DNA of 64,000 bases from Pseudarthrobacter polychromogenes (GCF_014644495.1 NZ_BMKU01000012.1:61112-125111); one strand, 5' to 3'; positions 1 to 9,410 are shown, counted from the first letter of the stretch. A program made the numbers and translations. The notes: generated by a model not told the origin, from the sequence alone.

Positions 1-1
1 A

Positions 2-409
2 GTCATGGGCATCGGCCCGGTGCCGGCCACCGAGAAGGCCCTGAAGAACGCGGGGCTGGCCATCGGGGACATCGGCCTCTTTGAGATCAACGAAGCCTTC
101 GCCGTCCAGGTACTGAGCTTCCTGGAGCACTTTGGCATTGCCGACGACGACCCCCGGGTCAACCGCTACGGTGGCGCCATCGCGGTGGGCCACCCGCTGG
201 CCTCCTCCGGCGTGCGGCTGATGACCCAGCTGGCCCGGCAGTTCGAGGAGGACCCTTCCGTCCGGTACGGCATCACCACCATGTGTGTTGGCCTTGGCAT
301 GGGCGCCACGGTGGTCTGGGAAAACCCGCGTCACTCGGAATACACAGACTACAGCGGAGCCCGGCCGACAAACTCCGCCACCCACACCGTTTCCGAAGGA
401 GCCGCATGA
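2..409 (+). CDS. fadA: Thiolase (acetyl-CoA C-acyltransferase), C-terminal part
   Basis: This is the 3' end of a thiolase that begins outside the window. Thiolases cleave 3-ketoacyl-CoA with CoA in the last step of beta-oxidation. The visible part holds the C-terminal signature blocks NEAFA, GGAIAVGHPLASSG (active-site His in GHP) and MCVGLGMG, which carries the Cys acting as acid/base, so the fragment looks intact and functional. Its TGA overlaps the ATG of the next gene (ATGA), indicating translational coupling with the FadB-like partner. The in-frame ATG at 5 is internal to the protein, not the start. Confidence 0.93.
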   Translation, partial: VMGIGPVPATEKALKNAGLAIGDIGLFEINEAFAVQVLSFLEHFGIADDDPRVNRYGGAIAVGHPLASSGVRLMTQLARQFEEDPSVRYGITTMCVGLGMGATVVWENPRHSEYTDYSGARPTNSATHTVSEGAA

Positions 410-2565
410 GCGCCGAAGATTTCACCCGACTTGCCGACCTGTTCCCCCACGAAACAGTGACGCATTCCTACGTCCAGGACATCGAACTGCCTGCACCGGC
501 CGGGAAGCCAAGCCCGGGCACGTTCGCGCTGATCACCCTCGACAACGGCCTGGACCATTCCAAGCCCACCACCCTGGGGCCCAACACGCTGGTGGAGCTC
601 GGCAAGGTCCTGGAGGGCCTGCGGGAACGCGCTGACCGGGGTGAGATCATCGGCGTCGGAGTAACCGGCAAGCCCTACTACCTGGTGGCGGGCGCCGACC
701 TTTCCGCCGTCAAGAACCTGGATAAGCGCGAGCACGGGCTGTGGATGGCGCAGCTGGGCCACGACGTGTACAGCACGCTGGCCGGCCTGGGCGTCCCAAG
801 CTTCGCCTTCATCAACGGCGCGGCACTGGGCGGAGGGCTGGAGATTGCCCTGCAGTCCACGTACCGCACGGTCTCCACCGGCGCGGGCGCACTTGCGCTG
901 CCCGAGGCCGTCCTGGGCCTGGTCCCGGGTTGGGGCGGCGTGTATATCCTGCCGCGCCTCATCGGCCCGGAAAACGCCGTGAAGGTAATGATTGAAAACC
1001 CGCTCAGCAACAACCGGACCCTGACCGGGGCCCAGGCGTTCGGCCTCGGCATCGCGGACGCCCTGTTCGAGCCAGCAGATTTCCTGGAGCAGTCCCTTGA
1101 GTGGGCGGCCGGCGTCATCTCCGGCGACGTGGTTCCGGAACGGGCCAACGCCGTCGATCCCGCCGACGCCGCAACCGCTGCACGGTGGGATGCTGCCGTC
1201 AAGGCCGGCCGGGCCATCGTGGAAGCGAAGACGTCCAATGCGGCGCCGGCACCGGGGAAGGTCCTGGACATCCTCGAGGCAAACCGCACCATGACCCAGG
1301 CGGAATCCGCTGCCCTGGAATGCGAAACCCTGGCCGACCTCATGCAGACCGACGAGTTCCGAGCCACCGTCTACGCGTTCCTGGACCTCGTCCAGAAGCG
1401 GTCCAAGCGCCCCGCCGGAGCCCCGGACCGCAAGCTCGCCCGTCCTGTCACGAAGGTGGGCGTTGTTGGGGCCGGGCTGATGGCCAGCCAGCTGGCGCTC
1501 CTCTTTGCCCGCCAGCTCAAGGTCCCCGTGGTGATGACGGACATCGACCAGGCCCGGGTGGACAAGGGCGTGGGCTATGTCCATGCCGAGGTGGACAAGC
1601 TGCTGGGCAAGAAGCGCATCAGCCAGGACGCCGCCAACCGGACCAAGGCCCTGGTGACGGGGTCTGTGTCCAAGGACGTTTTCGCCGACGCCGATTTTGT
1701 GATCGAAGCCGTCTTCGAAGAGCTGAACGTCAAGAAGCAGGTCTTTGCGGAACTCGAGGCAGTCGTCACACCGGACTGCATCCTGGCCACGAACACCTCT
1801 TCACTGTCCGTCACTGCCATGGCGGAGGACCTGCAGCACCCCGGGCGCGTGGTGGGTTTCCACTTCTTCAACCCGGTGGCCGTGATGCCGCTGCTGGAAA
1901 TCGTCCGTGCCCCCAGGACCGACGACGCCGTGCTCGCTACCGCCTTCGAGCTGGCCAAGGGATTGAAGAAGACGGCTGTGCTGGTCAAGGACGCCGCCGC
2001 GTTCGTGGTCAACCGCATCCTGCTCCGGCTGATGGGAGAGGTGACGGCAGCCTTTGACGAGGGCACCCCCGCTGAGGTGGCGGACAACGCCCTGCGGCCC
2101 ATGGGCCTGCCCATGACGCCTTTCACCCTCGGCGCCATGGTGGGGCTCCCCGTTGCCCAGCACGTCCAGGAGTCGCTGCACGCGGCCTTCGGCGAACGCT
2201 TCACGGTGTCTGCCAACCTGCAGAAGCTCATCGACAACGGCGTGAAGAGCCTGTGGGCGGCCGGACCGGACGGTTCACAGGAAATCCCGGAGTCCACGCT
2301 GGCGCTGATGTCCTTCGGCACCTCCCCCTCAACGGCGGAGCAGGTGCTGCGGCGCACGCAGGATGCCCTGGCGGAGGAAATCGGCCTTATGCTCGCCGAG
2401 GGCGTGGTTGCCGCTCCCGAGGACATCGACCTCTGCATGATCCTGGGCGCGGGCTGGCCCATGTTCCTGGGCGGCATCACGCCCTACCTCGACAGGGTGG
2501 GTGCCTCCGAGCGCGTCAACGGACAGCGTTTCCTGCCGCCGGGAGTGGCATCGCGCCCGGCCTGA
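406..2565 (+). CDS. fadB: 3-hydroxyacyl-CoA dehydrogenase / enoyl-CoA hydratase (FadB-type)
   Basis: A 719-residue multifunctional beta-oxidation protein. The N-terminal crotonase domain shows the oxyanion-hole regions around AGADLSAV and INGAALGGGLEIA. The C-terminal NAD-binding dehydrogenase has a Rossmann loop GAGLMA near residue 356, and the family block GFHFFNPVAVMPLLEIV has its catalytic-type His near residue 486. I chose the start at 406 (MSAEDF) because it overlaps the thiolase stop as ATGA, although the frame stays open upstream to 283. With the upstream thiolase it forms a FadA-FadB pair. Its stop abuts the convergent ABC ATPase stop with no base between. The function as a fatty-acid oxidation protein is confident; chain-length preference is not visible. 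Confidence 0.95.
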   Translation: MSAEDFTRLADLFPHETVTHSYVQDIELPAPAGKPSPGTFALITLDNGLDHSKPTTLGPNTLVELGKVLEGLRERADRGEIIGVGVTGKPYYLVAGADLSAVKNLDKREHGLWMAQLGHDVYSTLAGLGVPSFAFINGAALGGGLEIALQSTYRTVSTGAGALALPEAVLGLVPGWGGVYILPRLIGPENAVKVMIENPLSNNRTLTGAQAFGLGIADALFEPADFLEQSLEWAAGVISGDVVPERANAVDPADAATAARWDAAVKAGRAIVEAKTSNAAPAPGKVLDILEANRTMTQAESAALECETLADLMQTDEFRATVYAFLDLVQKRSKRPAGAPDRKLARPVTKVGVVGAGLMASQLALLFARQLKVPVVMTDIDQARVDKGVGYVHAEVDKLLGKKRISQDAANRTKALVTGSVSKDVFADADFVIEAVFEELNVKKQVFAELEAVVTPDCILATNTSSLSVTAMAEDLQHPGRVVGFHFFNPVAVMPLLEIVRAPRTDDAVLATAFELAKGLKKTAVLVKDAAAFVVNRILLRLMGEVTAAFDEGTPAEVADNALRPMGLPMTPFTLGAMVGLPVAQHVQESLHAAFGERFTVSANLQKLIDNGVKSLWAAGPDGSQEIPESTLALMSFGTSPSTAEQVLRRTQDALAEEIGLMLAEGVVAAPEDIDLCMILGAGWPMFLGGITPYLDRVGASERVNGQRFLPPGVASRPA

Positions 2566-4152
2566 TCAGCCGTCCAGCCGGCCGCCGTCGAGCATCACCA
2601 CGCGGTGCGCCGCTGCCCTGGCGTAGTCAAGGTCATGCGTGACCAGCACGACGGCGGCGCCCTCCCCTGCCGCGGAACGCACCGCAGCGTCCAGCAGGGC
2701 GAGGCCGCCGCCGTCCAGCGCCACGGTGGGTTCGTCCAGGGCCAGGACTGACGGTTTGCGGGCAAGGACCGCCGCCAGGGCGAGGAGGCGCTGGCCGGAT
2801 GCGGGAAGTTCGGCTGGGTGCGCGTCGGCTGCACCTGAAAGGCCGACGGCGGACAGCGCGTCCAGGGCACGGCCGGCGGCCTCGCCGGGGTGGAACAGGC
2901 GGTCCAGGCCGAAGCACACTTCGCGGAGGGCGGTCCGCTCGAACAGCTCGTCCCGGGGCTGCTGGAACAGCAGGCCCACGGAGCGTGCCGCCTCGCCTGG
3001 CGGTTCCCCCGCAATGTCCCTGCCGTGGACCAGGACGTCGCCGGCGGTGGGCCGCAGGAGTCCGTTGAAATGGCGCAGCAGCGTTGATTTTCCTGCCCCG
3101 TTGGGACCGGTCACTGCCACGACCTCCCCGGGCTTGATGCTCAGGTTGATGTCCTTGAGCACCTGCGCGGAGGCGTCGCCTGCCGGGCTCCCGCCCCGGG
3201 CCCGGCGCCGCGTTGTTCTGCCTCCTGCTGCCCTGCCCCCACCGCCGTAGCCGAAGCAGACCCCACGGAGTTCCAGCGCAGGAACACCGGCCCCGCCGCG
3301 CGGCAGCAGTGTGTCCGCGTGCACCGCCCCGGTATGGTCCCTGGCTGGTGCAGGCGCGCCGCCGGCGGCCCGGATTCCGGGCGGCAGCAGACCGGCTCCG
3401 GCCTGCAGCCCGGCCGGGGGGCCGCTCCCCGTGACTTTACCGTTGTCCAGGACAAGCCAGGTTCCGGCGTCCAGGAGGGGCGCATCGACCACCTGGCTGA
3501 GCACTACGACGGCGGTTCCGAGCTTCACAAGGTCCTGCAGCAGGCGTGCCAGTCCGGCAGTTCCGGCACTGTCCAGCGATGCGAAGGGCTCGTCCATGAT
3601 CAGCACCTGAGGCCCCGCAATGATGGCGCAGCCGATGGCGAGGCGGCGCAGCTGGCCGCCGGAAAGCGAGCCCGGGTTCTGTTCCAGGAGCTCCGTGAGC
3701 CCGAGGACGCCCGCAGTGTGCTCCACCGCGGTTTTCATGGCCTGCCGCCCCAGGGCCGCGTTTTCCAGCCCGAACGCCAGTTCTTCCGCCACAGTTCCCC
3801 GCACCGTGGAGAGGACGGCGGCGGGGTCCTGGGGAACGAAGCCCACGTGGCGGCCCCATTCCGCGGGGTTGATCCGCGGGTCCCCGCTGCCGCCAAACTC
3901 CAGGCGCGAGCCCGCGAGTTCGAGGAAGCCGCGGAGGGTGCCGCCGGTTCCCGGCGGAAGCCATCCGGAGAGCAGCCGGCCCAGGGTGGACTTGCCGCTT
4001 CCTGAGGCTCCGAGGACGGCAGTCAACGTTCCCGGAGCAAGGTCGAGATCAATCCCCTCCAGGACGGGGAGGCCTTCCCCGTGGTACGTGAAGCTCCGGA
4101 TGCGGGCTGAGAGTATCGGCTTGGTTTCTGTTGAGTGGTGCGCGGCGGACAT
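2566..4152 (-). CDS. ECF transporter, fused double ATP-binding protein (EcfA1-EcfA2 type)
   Basis: A 528-residue protein with two ABC ATPase domains in one chain, driving an energy-coupling-factor importer at the membrane. NBD1 has Walker A GASGSGKST, signature LSGGQ and Walker B VLIMDEP, but SQVVD where the H-loop His is expected. NBD2 has Walker A GPNGAGKST, Walker B VLALDEP and an intact THD H-loop, but a degenerate signature LPASGQ. NBD1's missing His and NBD2's altered signature fall in the same composite ATP site, so only the other site looks canonical. A Gly/Arg/Ala-rich linker joins the halves. It is three bases downstream of the EcfT gene and last in the operon. The transported substrate cannot be read from this subunit. 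Confidence 0.9.
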   Translation of the reverse strand: MSAAHHSTETKPILSARIRSFTYHGEGLPVLEGIDLDLAPGTLTAVLGASGSGKSTLGRLLSGWLPPGTGGTLRGFLELAGSRLEFGGSGDPRINPAEWGRHVGFVPQDPAAVLSTVRGTVAEELAFGLENAALGRQAMKTAVEHTAGVLGLTELLEQNPGSLSGGQLRRLAIGCAIIAGPQVLIMDEPFASLDSAGTAGLARLLQDLVKLGTAVVVLSQVVDAPLLDAGTWLVLDNGKVTGSGPPAGLQAGAGLLPPGIRAAGGAPAPARDHTGAVHADTLLPRGGAGVPALELRGVCFGYGGGGRAAGGRTTRRRARGGSPAGDASAQVLKDINLSIKPGEVVAVTGPNGAGKSTLLRHFNGLLRPTAGDVLVHGRDIAGEPPGEAARSVGLLFQQPRDELFERTALREVCFGLDRLFHPGEAAGRALDALSAVGLSGAADAHPAELPASGQRLLALAAVLARKPSVLALDEPTVALDGGGLALLDAAVRSAAGEGAAVVLVTHDLDYARAAAHRVVMLDGGRLDG

Positions 4153-4155
4153 GGC

Positions 4156-4899
4156 TCAGCTTCCTGCCTGCGTCAGCAACAGCCGCGCCGCGACAGCGGC
4201 CGCGGCGGCCGCCAGCAGGGCGGCCCGGAGCACGCGCTGGCCCCGCGGATCCGGAACGTCCCGGTAGCTGGTCCGGGGCCCGGGATTGCTGAAGCCCCGC
4301 GCTTCGAGGGCCGCCGTCCGGGTGCCGGCGTCCTCGATCAGGGAAAGGACCAGCGGCACCGCCTGGAGCCGGAACGCGGCCGCGCGGTGCAGCACTCCGC
4401 GGCGGACCACCAGTCCACGGGATTCCTGCGCCTGCCGGATCCGTTCCACGCGGGAAGTGATGGCCGGCAGCAGGGTCAGGGTGGAGGCCAGTACGAACGC
4501 GAACCGTCCGTGGACACCGCGGGAGGGCAGCACCGCCACCAGGTCCGGCACGCTGACGCTGAAGGAGAACACCAGGAGCGCAAGGACCACCGCCCCCAGC
4601 TGCGCTGCCCGCTCCAGGGCGAAGGCAAGCCCCTCCGCGGTAACGCGGGCTACTCCCCACTGGGCCAGGACTGTCCGCCCCTCGGGGAAAAACAGCCCGT
4701 GCATGACCAGCAACGACAAGCCCAGTGGGAGCAGCACTGCCGCTGCCGCGGGCAGCAGCCTCCGAGCCGTGCCGCCCCGGGCCGAGAGGACCACGGCCGC
4801 GCCCATGACGGCGAGGGACAGCGGCAGGCTGGCTGCCGCCGTCGTGATCACTGCCGTGCTGCAGGCGGCGGCCAGGGAGGTCAGCGGGTGGAGGCGCAT
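4156..4899 (-). CDS. ECF transporter transmembrane protein EcfT
   Basis: A 247-residue membrane protein that couples the ATPase to the S component. It has several hydrophobic segments in the N-terminal two thirds. Two Ala/Ser-Arg-Gly coupling motifs typical of EcfT (ESRG in IRQAQESRGLV, and EARG in ALEARGFSNPG) sit in the cytoplasmic coupling region. It lies 17 bases after the S-component stop and 3 bases before the ATPase start, so the three genes form one transcription unit. The start is the ATG at 4899 (MRLHPL). Confidence 0.88.
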   Translation of the reverse strand: MRLHPLTSLAAACSTAVITTAAASLPLSLAVMGAAVVLSARGGTARRLLPAAAAVLLPLGLSLLVMHGLFFPEGRTVLAQWGVARVTAEGLAFALERAAQLGAVVLALLVFSFSVSVPDLVAVLPSRGVHGRFAFVLASTLTLLPAITSRVERIRQAQESRGLVVRRGVLHRAAAFRLQAVPLVLSLIEDAGTRTAALEARGFSNPGPRTSYRDVPDPRGQRVLRAALLAAAAAAVAARLLLTQAGS

Positions 4900-4916
4900 G
4901 GGCGTGGCGGTGGCGG

Positions 4917-5732
4917 TCAGGAGCCCTGTTCGGGCGACGTGCCAGCCAGCACGCGGTGCCGGCGGACAAACGGGAACTGCAGGCGCGTGCGGCGGGGAAG
5001 CGCGTAGGCCAGGACGGCCACCACGGTGAAGACGATCGCCTTGTCCATGGGATCGGAGATGAGCGCCTGCTTGGTGATGGCGGCCAGCAGGGTGTCCCCC
5101 ATGGACCGGAAGGCGCTGACGATGGCCCCGGTGGCCACGCCGGACGTGCCGCCGAAGACGAAGGCCGCCACCGGCGCGGACACCACGCCGCCGATGATCC
5201 CGGTGACGAAACCGGCAACGGGGGCGAGGTATAAGCGGCGGAACATTCCGTGGCGCGCGGCGAGTCCCGCCAGGCAGCCGATCAGTGCGGCGCCGGCTGC
5301 GAACGGCAGCACCGTGGGGTTGAAGAAGGACCAGACGATGCTGCTGAGCGCTCCGGTTGCGGCACCTGCGGCCGGTCCTGCCAGTACCGCGATCAGGACC
5401 GTGCCGATCGCGTCGAGGTAGAACGGGACCAGGGTGCTGCCCACGAACTGACCGAGGACGATGTTCAGCACCAGTGCCACGGGGATCAGCACCACGGTGG
5501 AGGCCGGCAACGTCGGGAGGACGGCCACGATCAGCAGGATGGCGCCCACCAGGAAGCCGGAGAGGGCAATCAGGGCGGATGCGCTGCCGGGCCCGCCGGT
5601 GATATCGGCCGGCTGGTTGAGCACAAGGTAGACGTAGGTGGCGGCGATGGCCGCTGCGCCGAGGATTTCCAGCAGGCGGCGTTTTCGGGCGGCGGCCGGT
5701 GCCGGGGCGGGCAGCGTCAGGGAGGGCGACAT
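4917..5732 (-). CDS. ECF transporter S component (substrate unknown)
   Basis: A 271-residue, strongly hydrophobic protein with about seven or eight predicted membrane segments. The pattern FYLDAIGTVLIAVLAGPAAG is common in ECF substrate-binding subunits. It binds the transported small molecule and docks on EcfT and the ATPase. It is first in a three-gene minus-strand operon. An AAGGAA ribosome site lies about 7 bases before the ATG at 5732. I see no thiamine- or cobalamin-riboswitch features in the 214-base divergent spacer to mycothione reductase. The substrate is unknown. A nucleoside hydrolase and dxs lie nearby but in a separate operon, so they say little about it. Confidence 0.8.
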   Translation of the reverse strand: MSPSLTLPAPAPAAARKRRLLEILGAAAIAATYVYLVLNQPADITGGPGSASALIALSGFLVGAILLIVAVLPTLPASTVVLIPVALVLNIVLGQFVGSTLVPFYLDAIGTVLIAVLAGPAAGAATGALSSIVWSFFNPTVLPFAAGAALIGCLAGLAARHGMFRRLYLAPVAGFVTGIIGGVVSAPVAAFVFGGTSGVATGAIVSAFRSMGDTLLAAITKQALISDPMDKAIVFTVVAVLAYALPRRTRLQFPFVRRHRVLAGTSPEQGS

Positions 5733-5946
5733 GGAGTTCCTTCAGGGTGCGCGGGGAGGGCCCGGGAGTACGGGCCGGTGGAACGCTGCGTATGTCACCT
5801 CGGCAGCTGGCGGCAGGCTGCTGCGCCTGTTCCGTCCGCGATTATTCTACTGGCGGCGCACCGCTGCCGGGGCATCCGGTCCCGGACTGCCCTAGACTGC
5901 CCGGACAGGCAAAATCCGCCTGCCGTTGCCCGTGGAAAGACCTGCC

Positions 5947-7371
5947 ATGCCCCACTATGACCTTGCCATCATCGGATCCGGCTCCGGCAACTCGCTGATC
6001 ACGCCGCACTGGGACAACAAGCGGGTGGCCCTCATCGACGGCGGCGTGTTCGGCGGCACCTGCCTTAACGTGGGGTGCATTCCCACCAAGATGTTTGTGT
6101 ATCCGGCCGGCCTGGCCGCGGCACACCAGGAGGCAGCCCGGCTCGGGGTGGACCTCAGCCTGGACAAAGTGCACTGGAACGACATCCGGGACCGGATTTT
6201 TGGCCGGATCGATTCCATCTCCTCGGCCGGGCGGGACTACCGGGCAACGGAGCTGGACCATGTTGACCTCTATCAGGACCATGCGCACTTCACCGGCCCG
6301 CGGGCGCTGCGGACCGCATCCGGTGTGGAGATCACTGCTGAGCAGGTTGTGGTTGCCGCCGGGTCCAGGGCCGTCCTGCCCGACGTGCCGGGAATCGACT
6401 TGCCGCAGGTGCACACCTCGGACACCGTGATGCGGATCGATGGGCTGCCGGAAAGGGTTGTGGTGGTTGGCGGCGGATACATCGCTGCTGAGTTCGCGGG
6501 GATATTCCACGGATTCGGTTCCAGCGTGACCCAGGTCAACAGGACGAGCCGCCTGTTGCGCGGCCACGACGCCGAAATCTCCAGGCGGTTCGCCGCGGCG
6601 GCAGCAAGCCGCTGGAGGCTGGAACTGGGCTTCTCGCTCCAGTCCATCCAGGACAACGGCAACGGCACCGTTGTGGTGAACTTCGCCGATGCCGACGGCC
6701 GGCCCCTGCGCGTCGCTGCGGATGTTGTGCTCATGGCCACCGGCAGGGTTCCCAACACGGACCGGCTAGGCGTGGAGGCCGCCGGGTTCGACGTGGACGA
6801 CGACGGCACCCTCGCCCACGATGCCAACCTGCGGATCCTTTCAGGCGGCACGCCCCTGGACGGCGTGTACGCCCTGGGCGACGTCGCCAACCCGTACCAG
6901 CTCAAGCACGTGGCCAACCGGGAAGCCCGCGTGGTGGCGCACAACCTGGAGAACCCGGACCGGTTGCGCCGAATCGACTACACCGCCGTGCCCTCCGCAG
7001 TCTTCTCCAACCCGCAGGTGGCATCGGTTGGCCTCACCGAAGCAGAGGCCCGTTCACAGGCAGCCGCGGGAACCGACGTGGTGACGGCGGTCCAGGACTA
7101 CGGCAGCACCGCCTACGGCTGGGCCATGGAGGACGGGGAAGGGGTGGTGAAGCTTGTGGCCGAACGTTCCTCGGGCAGGCTGCTGGGCGCCCACATCCTG
7201 GGCCATGAAGCGTCCATCCTCCTCCAGCCCCTGGTCCAGGCCATGGCCGGGTCGGTGCCCGTCCATGAGCTGGCCCGTGGCCCGTACTGGATCCACCCGG
7301 CGCTGACCGAGGTGGTGGAAAATGCCCTCCTGGCACTGGACGTCGACCTGCCGGAGGACGCCCCGCTGTAG
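5947..7371 (+). CDS. mtr: Mycothione reductase
   Basis: A 474-residue flavoprotein disulfide reductase that uses NADPH to reduce mycothiol disulfide, the actinobacterial counterpart of glutathione disulfide. The N-terminal FAD motif is GSGSGNS, and the redox disulfide is Cys39/Cys44 in GGTCLNVGCIPTKM. The NAD(P)-binding motif GGGYIAAEFAG is mid-protein, and the C-terminal HPALTEVVENAL supplies the active-site His-Glu. The start MPHYDLAI at 5947 gives the usual short N-terminus; an in-frame ATG at 5926 would add seven residues. Lipoamide dehydrogenase is the nearest look-alike, but a separate clear lpd lies at 51996. A TAGACT -10-like hexamer sits at 5893-5898. Confidence 0.93.
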   Translation: MPHYDLAIIGSGSGNSLITPHWDNKRVALIDGGVFGGTCLNVGCIPTKMFVYPAGLAAAHQEAARLGVDLSLDKVHWNDIRDRIFGRIDSISSAGRDYRATELDHVDLYQDHAHFTGPRALRTASGVEITAEQVVVAAGSRAVLPDVPGIDLPQVHTSDTVMRIDGLPERVVVVGGGYIAAEFAGIFHGFGSSVTQVNRTSRLLRGHDAEISRRFAAAAASRWRLELGFSLQSIQDNGNGTVVVNFADADGRPLRVAADVVLMATGRVPNTDRLGVEAAGFDVDDDGTLAHDANLRILSGGTPLDGVYALGDVANPYQLKHVANREARVVAHNLENPDRLRRIDYTAVPSAVFSNPQVASVGLTEAEARSQAAAGTDVVTAVQDYGSTAYGWAMEDGEGVVKLVAERSSGRLLGAHILGHEASILLQPLVQAMAGSVPVHELARGPYWIHPALTEVVENALLALDVDLPEDAPL

Positions 7372-7392
7372 TTCCGCCGTCGAAAGCGGTCC

Positions 7393-8418
7393 TTAGGCGA
7401 GCCGGGCGGCAAGGCCGCCGACAGCTGAGACCAGCTCGGTGAAGGCCGCTGCGGGATCGTTGGCGGAGACCACGCGGGCGTTCGGCGGTGCGCCCCAGAG
7501 TCCGCGGAAGTCTGCCACCGTGGTGCCCGCCAGGAGCGGCGACCCGGTCTCGACGTCCACCGTGGCTGGACGGGCCTCAAACTCCAGGGTGCCCGCTGCC
7601 ACGCCAGCGGCGAAGAAGTCGTGGACGTGGGCTAGGTATCCCTGGTCGTAGTGCCGGTGGAACTCGAAGTAGAACCGCAGGGCGTCGGACAGGTGCCGGA
7701 TGAGGGTGTTGTCGGAGGTGCTGCGCAGTCCCTCCGGTTGTTCGGGCAGCACCAGTTCCGGGATGCGGGCACCGGCCGCTTCCGCCAGCCGGCGCACATG
7801 GTGGGGGTGCAATTCCATCCGCTCGGTGGTGTCCAGGGAGCAGACAATGGGAAGTTTTTCCGGTGCCCGGCCCCGGAAAGCGGCGTACACTTCCTTGGCG
7901 GCGTGCGGGTCAACGTGGGTGTTCCACTCCGCAGTGGGCGTGGTGTTGCCCTGGTGGTAGAAGCTGCCGCCCATGATCACCACCTTGGCGAGCAGTTCGG
8001 GAAGTTCCGGTTCCTGCCGCAGGGCCAACGCAAAGTTGGTCAGCGGCGCAGTGATGAGGGCGGTAAGCTCCCCGGGCCGGTTGCGGGCGTGTTCAACCCA
8101 GAGGTCGACGGCGTTCCGCTCCGACACAGCCCCAGCCGGCTGGGGCAGGACCGCGTAGCCAATTCCCTGGGGTCCGTGGGTCTCGGGAGTAGTGAGCAGC
8201 GGTATGGCCAGCGGTTCGCGTGCGCCGATGGCCACTTCCACTCCGGGCCTGCCGCACAGTTCGAGCAGTGCCAGGGTGTTGCGCGCCACCTGGTCCGCAT
8301 CCACGTTCCCAGGGGTTGCGGTGACGGAAACGAATTCCGTATCGGGCAGGGCGGAAAGGTAGGCCAGGGCCAGGGCATCGTCGATGCCGGTATCCACGTC
8401 CAGCAGGAAGGCGGTCAT
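7393..8418 (-). CDS. Inosine-uridine-preferring nucleoside hydrolase
   Basis: A 341-residue nucleoside N-ribohydrolase that splits nucleosides into base and ribose. The calcium-binding signature DVDTGIDD is at residues 7-14, giving the family DxDxGxDD pattern. Start MTAFLLDVDTG at 8418 places this motif at the N-terminus as in the family; an open frame extends upstream to 8598 but runs into the aldo/keto reductase gene. Last gene of the dxs operon, 7 bases after the reductase stop. It is convergent with mycothione reductase, 21 bases apart. Base preference is not readable. Confidence 0.9.
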   Translation of the reverse strand: MTAFLLDVDTGIDDALALAYLSALPDTEFVSVTATPGNVDADQVARNTLALLELCGRPGVEVAIGAREPLAIPLLTTPETHGPQGIGYAVLPQPAGAVSERNAVDLWVEHARNRPGELTALITAPLTNFALALRQEPELPELLAKVVIMGGSFYHQGNTTPTAEWNTHVDPHAAKEVYAAFRGRAPEKLPIVCSLDTTERMELHPHHVRRLAEAAGARIPELVLPEQPEGLRSTSDNTLIRHLSDALRFYFEFHRHYDQGYLAHVHDFFAAGVAAGTLEFEARPATVDVETGSPLLAGTTVADFRGLWGAPPNARVVSANDPAAAFTELVSAVGGLAARLA

Positions 8419-8425
8419 CCCGGTC

Positions 8426-9403
8426 CTAGAACAGCGCAACCCTGGGAGCGGCAGGGAAGATGCTGTCCAGCTCCGCGAGGTCTTTCTCCGCGGGCACCCA
8501 GCCGGCTGATTCGGCGTTCTGGCGGACCTGTTCCGGCCCGGTGGCGCCTGCGATGACGCTGCCAACCGAGGGCTGGGCTGCCAGCCAGGAGAACGCAACC
8601 TGGATTTCGGTCAGGCCACGTTCCCGCGCGAAAGTGCTGAACCTGCCCAGTTGGTCCCAGTCGGCGTCGTGGACCAGGTGCTGGCGGGTGTGGCTGAGGC
8701 GCGATCCGTCCGGGGCATGGCCTGGCGAGTACTTGCCGGTCAGCAGTCCGTTGGCGAGCGGGAAGTAGGGCAGGACGCCCAGGCCGAACTCCTCCGCTGC
8801 CGGTGTCACCTCAAGTTCGGCGCGCCGGTCCAGGAGGTTGTAGTGGTTTTGCGTGGAAATGAAGCGGGCGCACCCCAGTTCCCGCGCAACGTACTCCGCC
8901 TGGGCGATCTGCCAGCCGGAACGGTTGGAGTGCCCGATGTAGCGGACTTTGCCGCTGCTGACGAGGGTGTCCAGTGCGGACAGGGTCTCGTCGATGGGGG
9001 TCAAGGGGTCCGGCGTGTGGAACTGGTAGAGGTCGATCCAGTCGGTGCCCAGCCGCCGCAGCGAGGCCTCCACGGCCTGGAGGATGTAGCGGCGTGAGCC
9101 GCGGGCACCGAAGTCCGGGCCGCTGGCACCCTTCATGTCCATGCCGAACTTCGTGGCCAGGACGATGTCCCCACGCCTGGTGCCGAGCGCCTTCCCGAGC
9201 ATCATTTCGCTGAGCCCTGGTTCCCGCCCGTACGTGTCGGCGACGTCGAACAGGGTGATCCCGGCGTCGATCGCTGCGTTCACCACGCCGTCCGTAGCCT
9301 CCTGGAATTCGGTGGCGGTATTGGCGCGGCCGAGATTGTTGCAGCCCAGGCCGACCGTGGACACGGTCAGGCCTGACTTGCCGAGGCGGCGGTACGTGGG
9401 CAT
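8426..9403 (-). CDS. Aldo/keto reductase
   Basis: A 325-residue NADPH-dependent oxidoreductase with an (alpha/beta)8 barrel. The AKR catalytic tetrad is visible: Asp53 and Tyr58 (FDVADTYG), Lys85 (LATKFG) and His129 (YQFHTPD). The length and the start block MPTYRRLGKSGLTVSTVGLG fit families near YghZ and the K+ channel beta subunits. It lies 7 bases after the WGR-like gene and 7 bases before the nucleoside hydrolase. The physiological substrate is unknown. Confidence 0.92.
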   Translation of the reverse strand: MPTYRRLGKSGLTVSTVGLGCNNLGRANTATEFQEATDGVVNAAIDAGITLFDVADTYGREPGLSEMMLGKALGTRRGDIVLATKFGMDMKGASGPDFGARGSRRYILQAVEASLRRLGTDWIDLYQFHTPDPLTPIDETLSALDTLVSSGKVRYIGHSNRSGWQIAQAEYVARELGCARFISTQNHYNLLDRRAELEVTPAAEEFGLGVLPYFPLANGLLTGKYSPGHAPDGSRLSHTRQHLVHDADWDQLGRFSTFARERGLTEIQVAFSWLAAQPSVGSVIAGATGPEQVRQNAESAGWVPAEKDLAELDSIFPAAPRVALF

Positions 9404-9410
9404 TGTGCTC

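Noticed and set aside
5733..5946. Possible thiamine or cobalamin riboswitch before the ECF operon
   Set aside because: I could not find the conserved core sequences on the minus strand.
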